Positions 47,388 to 55,392 are shown, counted from the stretch's first letter. The stretch is DNA of 64,000 nt from Dendrosporobacter quercicolus (GCF_900104455.1 NZ_FNHB01000010.1:1-64000), one strand, 5' to 3'. Numbers and translations: made by a program. The notes: generated by a model from the sequence alone, not told the origin.

Positions 47388-48092
47388 ATGTTTGAAATAA
47401 TGCATTTAAATCCCGACTGGTTGGTAGCCTTGGGCAGTATTTTACTGCTGGACTTACTTTTGAGTGGGGATAATGCTATAATTATAGCACTAGCCTGCAA
47501 GGACTTACCACCAGAACAGCGCAAAAAAGCGATTTTTTGGGGCTGTGCCGGGGCAATTGCCCTACGGATAAGCTTAACGCTCATGGCTGCCTGGCTCTTA
47601 GAAATACCATATTTACAGTTTGCCGGCGGCATCGCCTTATTATGGATTGCTGTTAAACTGCTGGCCAAAGACCCCAAGGTAGTTCATGTCGACAATTTTT
47701 CCAGCCTGGGCGCCGCTGTAAAAACGATCCTGTTTGCCGATTTGATTATGAGCCTCGATAATGTTTTATCACTGGCTGCAGTAGCCCAAACCGTGCCTGA
47801 AAGCAAATATTCCTTACTGATCATTGGTTTGCTGGCCAGCATTCCGCTGGTCATCTGGGGTTCTCAGATATTCCTGAAAATAATGGATAAGTATCCTGTG
47901 ATCATCTATATTGGCGCCGGTATTTTAGGTTACGCTTCTGCTGAAATGGTTGTCGCCGATAAAATTACAGGTCCGCTGCTGAATCAATACAGCATCTATA
48001 TTCAGGTAGTATTCGTTATTTTCGTACTGGCATTGGGCCACTATCTTAAAATTCGCCATAGAAATGCGCAAATTAACCCATCTGAAAATTAA
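47388..48092 (+). CDS. TerC family membrane protein (YjbE/YkoY-like)
   Basis: 234 aa, seven to eight membrane helices with the duplicated acidic motifs LLSGDNAIIIALA (~residue 25) and MSLDNVLSLAAVA (~122), characteristic of TerC metal exporters. Bacillus members behind yybP-ykoY riboswitches take part in Mn2+ efflux and metalation of exported enzymes. A long leader holding the Mn2+ riboswitch supports that role here. htpX follows after 18 nt, so both may be Mn2+-responsive. Confidence 0.9.
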   Translation: MFEIMHLNPDWLVALGSILLLDLLLSGDNAIIIALACKDLPPEQRKKAIFWGCAGAIALRISLTLMAAWLLEIPYLQFAGGIALLWIAVKLLAKDPKVVHVDNFSSLGAAVKTILFADLIMSLDNVLSLAAVAQTVPESKYSLLIIGLLASIPLVIWGSQIFLKIMDKYPVIIYIGAGILGYASAEMVVADKITGPLLNQYSIYIQVVFVIFVLALGHYLKIRHRNAQINPSEN

Positions 48093-48110
48093 CATTAGGA
48101 GGGATTTAAT

Positions 48111-48962
48111 ATGAATACTGTAAAAACAACGATACTGCTGGCTGCATTAACCGGTCTCTTAGTTGCCGTAGGTGGTGCATTCGGCGGAAAATCAGGGGCA
48201 ACCCTGATGCTGCTCGTCTCTTTTGCCATGAATTTTGGCAGCTACTGGTACAGTGACAAAATCGTCCTTAAGATGTATAAGGCTCGTCCCGTCACCCCTG
48301 AGCAGGCGCCAGACCTGTATAAAATGGTTGCCCGTCTGACTCAGCGCGCTAAAATGCCTATGCCTAAAGTCTACATCATTGACAGTGAGGTTCCCAATGC
48401 CTTTGCTACCGGCCGTAATCCTGAAAATGGCGTAGTTGCGGTAACAACAGGGATTATGCGCGCTCTGAATTACGATGAGCTCGAAGGAGTCGTAGCTCAT
48501 GAACTGGCTCATATTAAAAACCGCGATACACTGATCAGCACGGTTGTCGCTTCTATCGCCGGCGTAATATCCTGGATCGGCACGATGGCGCAGTGGGCTG
48601 CTATTTTTGGCAGCAATCGCGATGATGAAGAAGGCGGCGGCATCGCCGGTTTAATCTTTACCATTGTTGTAGCGCCACTGGCCGCAACCTTAATTCAGCT
48701 TGGCATTTCCCGGTCCCGTGAATTTGAAGCCGATCAAAGCGGCGGACAGATATCCGGTAATCCACTGGCCTTAGCCAGCGCATTACAAAAAATTGAGCAT
48801 TATGCCAAACACGCCGTTATGCAGCAGGCTACCCCTGCTACCTCTCATATGTTTATCATCAATCCGTTAAGCGGTGTCCGCGGAACCATCAACAGCTTAT
48901 TCAGTACACATCCAACAACTGCCCAGCGGGTAGCAAAATTGCAGGAACAAGCCCGAAAATAA
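48111..48962 (+). CDS. htpX: Membrane zinc metalloprotease HtpX
   Basis: 283 aa M48 protease. Two N-terminal membrane helices, zinc motif HELAH in [19 protein letters not shown] (~residue 128), a further pair of helices (~150-200) and the third ligand glutamate in [11 protein letters not shown] (~210). HtpX degrades misfolded membrane proteins. ATG preceded by AGGAGGG. Close behind terC (18 nt), so probably co-transcribed from the Mn riboswitch promoter, an uncommon pairing. Confidence 0.93.
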   Translation: MNTVKTTILLAALTGLLVAVGGAFGGKSGATLMLLVSFAMNFGSYWYSDKIVLKMYKARPVTPEQAPDLYKMVARLTQRAKMPMPKVYIIDSEVPNAFATGRNPENGVVAVTTGIMRALNYDELEGVVAHELAHIKNRDTLISTVVASIAGVISWIGTMAQWAAIFGSNRDDEEGGGIAGLIFTIVVAPLAATLIQLGISRSREFEADQSGGQISGNPLALASALQKIEHYAKHAVMQQATPATSHMFIINPLSGVRGTINSLFSTHPTTAQRVAKLQEQARK

Positions 48963-48975
48963 GCTGAACAACTAC

Positions 48976-49011
48976 GAGATAGCAGGCTGATCACAGCCTG
49001 CTATCTCTTTA
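48976..49011 (+). terminator. terC-htpX terminator
   Basis: Perfect 14-bp stem GAGATAGCAGGCTG / CAGCCTGCTATCTC with ATCA loop and TTT, 13 nt after the htpX stop. Confidence 0.88.
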
Positions 49012-49050
49012 GTTCACTTCACCGGATACAGCCGGCCGATCATATGCTCA

Positions 49051-49605
49051 TTACTGCTCGACCGCCGGGACAGACAGCCCCATAATCGCCATCACCTGTC
49101 GCACAGCGCTATCGATGGTCTTAGTATTTTTAACAACATAATCGGTTAATTGCCAATGATTGAATTCGCCATTTTTTTGGGCGTATTCCAAACGGCGTTG
49201 AATCGTTTCATTGCTTTGACCGCGATTCAGCATCCTGTCAATAATTGTAGTATCGTCTATCATAATATAGATAGACTCCAGCCTTTCGCCAAGCAGTTTT
49301 TTCAGCTGCTCCAGGCCGGTCCGTTCGACCACAACAATACTTAAAGGCTGCTCTTTGACTTTTTTCAGCACTTCCTGTTTGCTTAAGCCATAGTACTGGC
49401 CGGAGTAATTTACCCGTTCAATCAGATCCATTTTGGCAAATTCTTCTTTGGAAACGAAATAATAGCTTTCCCCGTTTATTTCTCCTTCACGCGGTTGACG
49501 GGTTGTATGGCTGACCATCTCCGGGATGCCATAGCTGGCGAGGCGGTTAGCAATAGAGGTTTTACCTGAAGCCGGCGGTCCAATGATGACAAAAACTTTA
49601 TTCAT
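49051..49605 (-). CDS. Guanylate kinase-like P-loop protein
   Basis: 184 aa. P-loop GPPASGKTSIANRL (~residues 9-22), the GMP-binding block VSHTTRQPREGEINGESYYFVSKEEF (~30-57) and a lid arginine region (MLNRGQSNETIQRRLEYAQ). This looks like a guanylate kinase paralogue: it is divergent from standard Gmk (short lid, low-similarity C-terminus), and the housekeeping gmk is normally elsewhere next to rpoZ. It could phosphorylate GMP or another nucleotide. Monocistronic, divergent from the nitrilase gene. Confidence 0.75.
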   Translation of the reverse strand: MNKVFVIIGPPASGKTSIANRLASYGIPEMVSHTTRQPREGEINGESYYFVSKEEFAKMDLIERVNYSGQYYGLSKQEVLKKVKEQPLSIVVVERTGLEQLKKLLGERLESIYIMIDDTTIIDRMLNRGQSNETIQRRLEYAQKNGEFNHWQLTDYVVKNTKTIDSAVRQVMAIMGLSVPAVEQ

Positions 49606-49760
49606 TAAAATACCCCCTATTCGTTTTTCGCTTGTCTGCTACTTCCATTATACATAAAATTACCATAAAAAGAACAGCCTGTCTTACGGCTGCTGCGCTT
49701 TAACCGGCAATTTGTTAAAATAGTAAGTAAACTGCTGAATAAAGGAGTTGACTAACCCTC

Positions 49761-50537
49761 ATGAAAGTTGCTGTACTGCAAATGAATGTCCGATTGGGCG
49801 ATGTTGAGGCCAATCGTCAAAAAGCACTGCATATGATCCATACCGGTTTGGCTCACCATGCTCAACTGTTTGTGTTGCCCGAAATGTGGACCACCGGTTA
49901 TCGGCTGGACCAGATTCATACCCTGGCTGAACCGGAAACTGGGCCGACACTGCTGCTGCTGCAGCGGCTGGCCCGGGAATACAGTATAGAAATTATTGCC
50001 GGCTCAATCGCCGAAAGCCGTAACAGCAAAATTTACAATACCGCATACGCTATTGATAAGACGGGCGCAATCATTGCAAAATACAGCAAAATCCACCTGA
50101 TTGGCCTAATGGCGGAAGAAAAATATATCAGTCCCGGAGACCGTAAATGCAGTTTTGAGCTAAGTACCGGTCCGGCAGGCCTGATCATCTGTTATGACAT
50201 TCGTTTTACCGAACTGCCGCGCTCTCTGGCGCTTGAGGGCTGCACGACTTTATTTATTCCGGCCCAATGGCCTGAACAAAGAGGAGAGCACTGGAGAGTT
50301 CTTAATCAGGCCCGGGCAATCGAAAACCAGCTGTTTGTTATTAGTGCCAATACGGTCAACGGCCGGGGCAATGGAAAAATGTACGGTCATTCCATGATTA
50401 TTGATCCCTGGGGAAAAATTATTGCCGAAGGCGGCAGTACAGAAGAACTTATCCTGGCTGATGTTGACTTTTCAACGGTGGCCGACATACGAAAAAGACT
50501 GCCGGTGTTTACCGACCGGCGGCCTCAATATTATTAA
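49761..50537 (+). CDS. Nitrilase-superfamily amidohydrolase
   Basis: 258 aa cytosolic C-N hydrolase. The Glu-Lys-Cys triad is in VLPEMWTTGY (~residue 41), YSKIHLIG (~112) and LIICYDIRFTELPRS (~146). The NxRAxENQ element (LNQARAIENQLFVISANTVNG) follows. The class includes omega-amidases (YafV/Nit2) and other small amidases; the substrate is not shown. ATG at 49761 with AAGGAG upstream. No linked pathway genes. Confidence 0.88.
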   Translation: MKVAVLQMNVRLGDVEANRQKALHMIHTGLAHHAQLFVLPEMWTTGYRLDQIHTLAEPETGPTLLLLQRLAREYSIEIIAGSIAESRNSKIYNTAYAIDKTGAIIAKYSKIHLIGLMAEEKYISPGDRKCSFELSTGPAGLIICYDIRFTELPRSLALEGCTTLFIPAQWPEQRGEHWRVLNQARAIENQLFVISANTVNGRGNGKMYGHSMIIDPWGKIIAEGGSTEELILADVDFSTVADIRKRLPVFTDRRPQYY

Positions 50538-50706
50538 TAAATGGATCTTTCGGCAATCCTCTCCGCTGTCATTAAAGAACCCGCAACAAACGGCAGGGAA
50601 TACACCAATAATTTTATTTTTTTCGCGGGACTAAATTGATTCAAAGCAGGCGTCAGCAGCATAGTATGGTAAAGCACCAAACGTAACGAGTGAAGGAGTG
50701 TGACCT

Positions 50707-51009
50707 ATGGCGATCAGAATAGATGTCCGTGATATTTTAGAGGTATTTTTAATTGCCAATATTGGACCTATTACCCAAAATAGTCTTAATATTAATTTCC
50801 CGCCGGAATTGCAGACTTTCGTTGATACGCAAGTCATCAACAACATTGGCTCGCCAAGCTATGACGCCAGTTTTTCGTCAGATTTAAGGGATGTGCTTAG
50901 TACGTTCATTTTAGATAATCTGAATACCTTAGAAAATGTGAATAGCGTAAACAATACCATGACCGCAAATGATACCACGACCGTAAATACCCCTGAAACT
51001 CCAACATAA
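50707..51009 (+). CDS. Unknown 100-aa protein
   Basis: Begins MAIRIDVRDILEVFLIANIG and ends in a Thr/Asn-rich disordered tail (~75-100). The core is rich in Asn, Asp, Phe and Ile (NINFPPELQTFVDTQVINNIG; SPSYDASFSSDLRDVLSTFI). No signal peptide, membrane segment or known motif is seen. The ribosome site GAAGGAG at 12 nt and the own terminator support a real gene. Low lysine content and a low-complexity tail could fit a spore or surface-layer-type small protein, but that is a guess. Confidence 0.6.
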   Translation: MAIRIDVRDILEVFLIANIGPITQNSLNINFPPELQTFVDTQVINNIGSPSYDASFSSDLRDVLSTFILDNLNTLENVNSVNNTMTANDTTTVNTPETPT

Positions 51010-51085
51010 ACTTGGCGGCCTTGGCGAAAGCGCAAGCAGCCGATCAAAATTACTTCTGCTTCTCAATCTATAAAGAACAAAACAC

Positions 51086-51119
51086 AAAAGCGAGAGCCTT
51101 CCGATCCGCTCTCGCTTTT
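51086..51119 (+). terminator. Terminator after the unknown 100-aa gene
   Basis: AAAAGCGAGAG / CTCTCGCTTTT stem with T tail. The remaining 51120-51337 is AT-rich and holds only a TTGGTGC/GCACCAA hairpin (51271-51300), probably the 3' stem of the TonB receptor transcript. Confidence 0.85.
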
Positions 51120-51337
51120 GCCGCCTCTATACCCTTTGCCATCCTACCACAGTTTTACCTGCGGTAGTTCCCCATACATTATGATACACGGTTTTTGTTT
51201 AAAACACAAGTTTAAATAAGCAACTTTTTAGCATTTTTTTATATTTTTTTAAGTAAAATAACCTCATAAATTGGTGCATTGACATAAAAAACAGCACCAA
51301 CCTTTGGTATAATCAGCTCACCACAATCCAAACCAAA

Positions 51338-53347
51338 TCAGAAAGTATATTTCATGCCGCCGCGCCAAACACGTCCATCGGCAAAGAGATTGGTATCCTG
51401 CTCATCGAAAATATTGTTAATGCCAACGTAAGCGCTGAGGCTATCATTGAATTTCTTATTGACCACCAAGTTTAAGGTATTCAGATGGGTCGTACCGACA
51501 TCCTCACCCAACTCATATCTGTAGTTAAGCAGCCATTCCTGCCAGAGAGTAGCTGTGACGCCGCTCTTCGCTGCGTCATCAAACTTCAGCATCAGCTTGA
51601 CACTATGGCGGGCGCGATTGGCCAGGCGCTCACCTGTATCGCTGTTATCAGCATCCAGATAGGTATACGTGCTACGCAAAGCAAACTTGTCACCTAATTT
51701 CTGCTTGGCCTCCGCCTCCAGGCCCTGGATGGTCGCATTGTCAACGTTATAATACTTGTAGGTATAAAGTCCCGATGTAACCCCCTGGTATTCATAGTCA
51801 ATCATTTCCTTCACCTTATTGTGGAAGTAGGACAGCTTGCCGGAAGTGCGGCCTTGCTCCGCCTCTAGGCCGATATCGAAGTTCACGGCCGTCTCCGGGC
51901 GCAGGTCCTTATTGCCCAGAATATAGGCATAGCCGCTGTGAGACCAGTCCATATAGAGCTCACTGGCCGTCGGAGCACGGTAGGCACTACCGAAGTTGGC
52001 CTTCAAACGACTGTTTTTGCTCAAATGGTAAGTGCTGCCCAGCTTGGCGGTCACCTTGCTGCCAAACACATCGCTGTAATCCCAGCGCACGGACGGTATC
52101 AGCAGCCAGTTGCGGCCGGCCAGCCATTCATCCTGTGCATAGAGCGCCGCGTATTTCATGTCCGACTCTTCGGTCAGGCGCGTGGAATCATATTTTTCCA
52201 GGCGATACTCACCGCCTAAGGTCAGCAATTGATTATTGCCCATCTGCAAAGAACGCTTGCCATCAATAGTCGTTGAATTAAAAGTCATATCATCAGTACT
52301 GGAAAGATCTCCCGCAGAATGAAGTTTGCCCGAATAGCTGGAGTAATAGACCTCCTGCTCCTTATTGAATCTCGTATGGTATACACGCAGCTCATAATCG
52401 CCCAAATGGTCCTTGCCCTTATAGCCGAGGCCGGTAGTCCAGCGTTCATGGTCAAAGAGGTTGCGATACCCGGCTGTCAAGACTGTAGCGCTGTAATTAG
52501 GCGTACTAACAATGTGACTGGTAAACGATTGGGACTCGAGGTCTTCCTTCATATAATCAAAGAAGAAATCCAGTTCTTTGTTCTCCGACAAGTCATAGCG
52601 GCCATCAAAATTAAAGAAATACCGCTTACCATACTGGTTCGTTGTATTAGTCAGCATCGAATATGTACCAGTACCAAGGCTGATGACCTGGTCCGTGCTG
52701 CCAAGATACCCCCAATTCTTGGTATCACTGTACTTGGCATCGATATCGAACGACCACTTGCCCTGCTGACCGGAGCCCACGTGAAAATAACCATCCTTTT
52801 CATGGCTAGTCCAGTCGTTCCCCACCGTTATCTCCGGCGCAGCTGATTTTTTGGTGATGATGTTGATGACACCGCCCATAGCATCAGAACCGTACAAGGA
52901 ACTCACCGTGCCACGCACGATCTCGATATGATCAACGTTAGACATATTCACGCGGTTCAACTCATATTTATTAGCCGAATCGTTGGTGTCCTCAGTACGG
53001 ACGCGGCGTCCGTTGACCAGTATCAGCGTCTGGTTGTTGTTCATGCCACGCAGGCTGACATTGTTACCCATCGCGCTCTGCGTGATATTGAGGTCTGTGG
53101 CCATTTTAAGGGCTTCCGTCAAAGTATTGGCGCCGGTGCGCTCAAGCTCCTCATGGGTAATGACCTCGACGGCCGAAGGCGTTTCTTTCACTTCCTGCTC
53201 CGTACGGGAGGCAGTAACAACCACGTCACGGGTCTTCACCGTAGCTGCGGTATCCGTGTCTGCCGCATAGGCATTAACTGGCAGAACGGCGCCGCACAAG
53301 GCGGCAACAATCAAGGCAGATTTCTTTTTGCTGATAAACTTAGACAT
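51338..53347 (-). CDS. TonB-dependent outer membrane receptor
   Basis: 669 aa. Signal peptide (KKKSALIVAALCGAVLPVNAYAA, ~27 residues), TonB box-like DVVVTASR (~41), plug domain (ETPSAVEVITHEELERTGANTLTEALK ... GVNIITKK-type end at ~175) and a 22-strand barrel ending in the aromatic terminal residue (GGMKYTF). It imports an iron compound (siderophore or heme) across an outer membrane, so the host is a diderm. A perfect Fur box lies 300 nt upstream. No ABC transporter or ExbBD follows. The upstream decayed radical SAM fragment hints at a heme-use locus. Codon choice seems more GC3-varied than neighbours. Confidence 0.92.
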   Translation of the reverse strand: MSKFISKKKSALIVAALCGAVLPVNAYAADTDTAATVKTRDVVVTASRTEQEVKETPSAVEVITHEELERTGANTLTEALKMATDLNITQSAMGNNVSLRGMNNNQTLILVNGRRVRTEDTNDSANKYELNRVNMSNVDHIEIVRGTVSSLYGSDAMGGVINIITKKSAAPEITVGNDWTSHEKDGYFHVGSGQQGKWSFDIDAKYSDTKNWGYLGSTDQVISLGTGTYSMLTNTTNQYGKRYFFNFDGRYDLSENKELDFFFDYMKEDLESQSFTSHIVSTPNYSATVLTAGYRNLFDHERWTTGLGYKGKDHLGDYELRVYHTRFNKEQEVYYSSYSGKLHSAGDLSSTDDMTFNSTTIDGKRSLQMGNNQLLTLGGEYRLEKYDSTRLTEESDMKYAALYAQDEWLAGRNWLLIPSVRWDYSDVFGSKVTAKLGSTYHLSKNSRLKANFGSAYRAPTASELYMDWSHSGYAYILGNKDLRPETAVNFDIGLEAEQGRTSGKLSYFHNKVKEMIDYEYQGVTSGLYTYKYYNVDNATIQGLEAEAKQKLGDKFALRSTYTYLDADNSDTGERLANRARHSVKLMLKFDDAAKSGVTATLWQEWLLNYRYELGEDVGTTHLNTLNLVVNKKFNDSLSAYVGINNIFDEQDTNLFADGRVWRGGMKYTF

Positions 53348-53479
53348 GATATGATGACCTTCTTTCTACTATTTCCTCAATTCTTTAAATGAAACTTATC
53401 TTGCTATGTCCCTGCCACATCTTGCTGCAAAGTCTAATTTTCTGCCTCACCTTCCCTTAGCTACGGTCACTTGCAGGCT

Positions 53480-53606
53480 CTTACCACATCCTGGCGGGCA
53501 CTGGCAGCCACCGGCAAGTTCAGCGGAACATTCTGCTGATCAGTCATATAAAGCGACCACAATACAAGAATTTTGTCTGACAGAACGGAATATGGCTATA
53601 AACAAC
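53480..53606 (-). pseudogene. Decayed HemN/HutW-type radical SAM fragment
   Basis: On the minus strand a frame from ATG 53606 reads MTKAHVVYSHIPFCQTKF and LYCGRFI before a stop at 53529-53531. It matches the HemN/HutW start xYIHIPFCxxKCxYC, but the middle cluster cysteine is Phe (TGC to TTC). One frame away the reading continues FYMTDQQNVPLNLPVAAS, as if one T was lost after CGCTTT. Beyond ~53480 it is cut off. HutW-type proteins are heme-degrading radical SAM enzymes, often next to TonB heme receptors. This is a relic, not a working gene. Confidence 0.55.
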
Positions 53607-53647
53607 GTGTGCCTTCGTCATATCTAACCATAAAACCCTCCCTGTTA

Positions 53648-53664
53648 ATAACGATAATCGTTAT
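53648..53664. promoter_or_regulatory. Fur box
   Basis: ATAACGAT-A-ATCGTTAT, a perfect 8-1-8 palindrome inside TAACGATAATCGTTATCAATT, very close to the Fur consensus GATAATGATAATCATTATC. It lies before the HemN-type fragment and the TonB receptor on the minus strand, so iron repression is expected. Of 53348-53870 (523 bp) the rest is the decayed fragment, this site and the 53807 hairpin. Confidence 0.85.
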
Positions 53665-53806
53665 CAATTATTGATTCGGAAGTCATTTTATCACTACTGA
53701 AAATGACTGTCAATCAATTTATTGTGAACTATCTTCACATTTTCCGAACCTAAATTGCAAAAGTAACTTCTAGTTTCCACCCATGACTAAAACTTAGTCT
53801 AAAAAA

Positions 53807-53854
53807 ACATTTCTGTGGTATTTTAGTGTGAGAAGAGTCCAACCACAGAAATGT
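53807..53854 (+). promoter_or_regulatory. 13-bp inverted repeat before the 50-aa ORF
   Basis: ACATTTCTGTGGT and ACCACAGAAATGT, 22 nt apart, end right at the ribosome site (AAAGGAG, 53855-53861) of the small ORF. As RNA it would form a stable hairpin next to the site, either a 5' stabiliser or translation control; as DNA it may be an operator. Confidence 0.5.
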
Positions 53855-53870
53855 AAAGGAGATAATCATC

Positions 53871-54023
53871 ATGGAGACTGGAAATCCTACGGTGCCTTAT
53901 TTTTCGCTATGTGCGAAGACATTCAGGATATTAGATTATCGATGCACTCCGCAGCTTGATGACACTTTTTATAGAAATTGCAAATGGATTTACTACGGAA
54001 AACACATTAACCATAAAAAGTAA
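53871..54023 (+). CDS. Small cysteine-containing protein (50 aa)
   Basis: METGNPTVPYFSLC at the start and HINHKK at the end; three cysteines, many Tyr and basic residues, no signal peptide. AAAGGAG lies 9 nt before the ATG and a 13-bp inverted repeat stands in front. I know no family. Position between the Fur-controlled receptor (divergent) and the KhtT-like gene gives no clear role. Confidence 0.45.
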   Translation: METGNPTVPYFSLCAKTFRILDYRCTPQLDDTFYRNCKWIYYGKHINHKK

Positions 54024-54273
54024 ACTGAAGGATTGGATTGCTTCTTAAACCATGTTTGTACAAGTTTTATTCGCCAATTTGTGCCGGGAAAGTTAGTAAA
54101 ATGATTTTACCGGATGGCCACTGCTATGGTTATCGGCAATTTGACTTTTTTTAACCAGTTGAATATAATTAAAAAATAGCTTAGAATGGAATTGTTTTGC
54201 TCAAATGCAGAACCAATCATACTATTAAGTCATTCTGATCTTCGGCTGGTTACTAATTTAGGGAGGTAAATTA
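54024..54273 (+). other. Structured leader region of the KhtT-like gene
   Basis: The 250 nt before the KhtT-like gene contain a compact fold: GTAAAAT-G-ATTTTAC hairpin nested in GCC...GGC (54077-54118) and a GCCAATTTG/CGGCAATTTG repeat pair flanking it, then a TTTTTTT run (54145-54152). This resembles an expression platform. It does not match any riboswitch class I can recall, including c-di-AMP ydaO. Confidence 0.35.
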
Positions 54274-54771
54274 ATGCTCAATATAAAGGAATCTGATCTT
54301 CCCGGTATTGGGAAAAAATATCAGATGAGTACGCGCAGTGGAGACCGAATCGTTTTGGTAATCCATGATGACGACCGCCGGGAAATCTATCATTACGATC
54401 CCAAGGATGCCGATGAAATGATTTCATCAGTACTTCTTGATGATGATGAGGCCCGTCAGGCTGCCGCTATTATTGGCGGGATGACTTATAAACCAAAGTC
54501 AGTGGAAACCATTGAAGATGCTTTGGACGAATTAGTGATAGAGTGGTATAAAATAGAGAGCGGTTCCGCCTGTATTGGAAAAAGTATTGGCGATTTAAAG
54601 ATCAGGCAGCACACTGGGGCAACGGTTATCGCCATTATTGAGAAAGATCAAAAGCAAACGGTTAATCCTGGGCCTGATCAAATTTTTACCGCTGAATCCA
54701 CGCTTGTAGTCGCCGGGGAAAGAAAGCAAATAAAAGCCTTAAAAAGTATTCTTATTGATAAACAATCCTAA
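54274..54771 (+). CDS. KhtT-like cation/proton antiporter regulatory protein (RCK_C)
   Basis: 165 aa. An N-terminal domain (residues ~1-75; [35 protein letters not shown]) and a C-terminal TrkA-C domain (~80-160; [28 protein letters not shown]) match KhtT (YhaT), the c-di-AMP-binding subunit of the KhtTU K+/H+ antiporter. No KhtU membrane partner is next to it, unlike in Bacillus; it may work with an antiporter elsewhere. ATG preceded by GGGAGGT. Followed by a perfect bidirectional terminator. Confidence 0.82.
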   Translation: MLNIKESDLPGIGKKYQMSTRSGDRIVLVIHDDDRREIYHYDPKDADEMISSVLLDDDEARQAAAIIGGMTYKPKSVETIEDALDELVIEWYKIESGSACIGKSIGDLKIRQHTGATVIAIIEKDQKQTVNPGPDQIFTAESTLVVAGERKQIKALKSILIDKQS

Positions 54772-54807
54772 CCTGCGGAATATACGGCGTAATTCTTTCT
54801 ATATAAC

Positions 54808-54854
54808 AAAAAATGGGTGTCTTTAATGTAAAGCATTAAAGACACCCATTTTTT
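54808..54854. terminator. GGGTGTC hairpin, copy 3 (bidirectional terminator)
   Basis: A perfect 21-bp stem with a 5-nt loop, flanked by A6 and T6 tracts, between the convergent KhtT-like and YneA-like genes. Core AATGGGTGTCTTTAATG matches the hairpins at 23344 and 34590. Confidence 0.9.
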
Positions 54855-54913
54855 ATTATATAGACGGCTAAGCGGCTGCCCTGCGGTCATATTCTAACTG
54901 CCGGTATACACAA

Positions 54914-55183
54914 TCATTTGACCGGAGGCACTGGTATTTTCAGTTGCTGGCCCGGATAAATCCGGGCATTGCTATTGAGTTTATTTACTTCGCGGATCGC
55001 AGTCACCAAATATCTTATATCCTCTTTGTCGCTGACAAACTTGGCGGCAATGATCCAGACACTATCGCCTGCTTGAACATTGATGACCGTATAATGATTA
55101 GCGCCGAGATAATCATTAGAGCTTGCTAACGGCATAACCGACCATACTGCCAAAATTAACATAATCCCCAGAATCAATTTCAC
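54914..55183 (-). CDS. yneA: YneA-like SOS cell-division inhibitor (TM + LysM)
   Basis: 89 aa from GTG at 55183 (GGGAGTG 6 nt upstream): MKLILGIMLILAVW membrane segment, then one LysM domain (HYTVINVQAGDSVWIIAAKF ... GQQLKIP). This is the YneA layout: a short single-pass protein with LysM that blocks division during DNA damage. Two LexA-type boxes flank its promoter, which strongly supports that role. Bacillus YneA sits beside lexA; here lexA is not adjacent. A longer frame reaches 55258 but would put the LexA sites inside the coding region. Confidence 0.8.
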   Translation of the reverse strand: MKLILGIMLILAVWSVMPLASSNDYLGANHYTVINVQAGDSVWIIAAKFVSDKEDIRYLVTAIREVNKLNSNARIYPGQQLKIPVPPVK

Positions 55184-55196
55184 TTTCGTCACTCCC

Positions 55197-55245
55197 GAAC
55201 ATATATTCTGATTATATTCTAATACAGTACATATGTTCGAGTCAA
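55197..55245 (-). promoter_or_regulatory. LexA-controlled promoter of yneA
   Basis: Two near-consensus GAAC-N4-GTTC boxes: GAACATATATTC (55197-55208) and GTACATATGTTC (55227-55238), each one mismatch from the Gram-positive LexA box. TTGACT (55240-55245) and TAGAAT (55216-55221) 18 nt apart lie across them, so LexA would block RNA polymerase. Confidence 0.8.
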
Positions 55246-55312
55246 GAGGGAACAGCATTTTTTTAAAACTTACGTTTTAACAATTTTTTTGTAGCGGCCG
55301 GCATAGAAATAA

Positions 55313-55361
55313 GACCTTTCAGTCGCAGGATATCTGTGCCGATATCTGCTACTGAAAGGTC
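55313..55361. repeat. Long imperfect hairpin
   Basis: GACCTTTCAGT / ACTGAAAGGTC arms with an inner GCAG(G)ATATC / GATATCTGC stem (49 nt total, one mismatch and one bulge), between the tRNA terminator and the yneA promoter. No T-run. Unknown role; could be a processed stem or a small RNA. Confidence 0.45.
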
Positions 55362-55369
55362 TGGTACAT

Positions 55370-55392
55370 AAAAAAAGCTTCCTGACAGGAAG
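55370..55392 (-). terminator. tRNA-Pro terminator
   Basis: CTTCCTG/CAGGAAG with T7 on the minus strand, 11 nt after the tRNA CCA. Confidence 0.85.

Noticed and set aside
53400-53530. Possible cobalamin riboswitch upstream of the TonB receptor
   Set aside because: GCCAGTGCCCGCC looks slightly like a B12 box region, but the conserved core is absent and the HemN-type remnant explains part of the sequence better.
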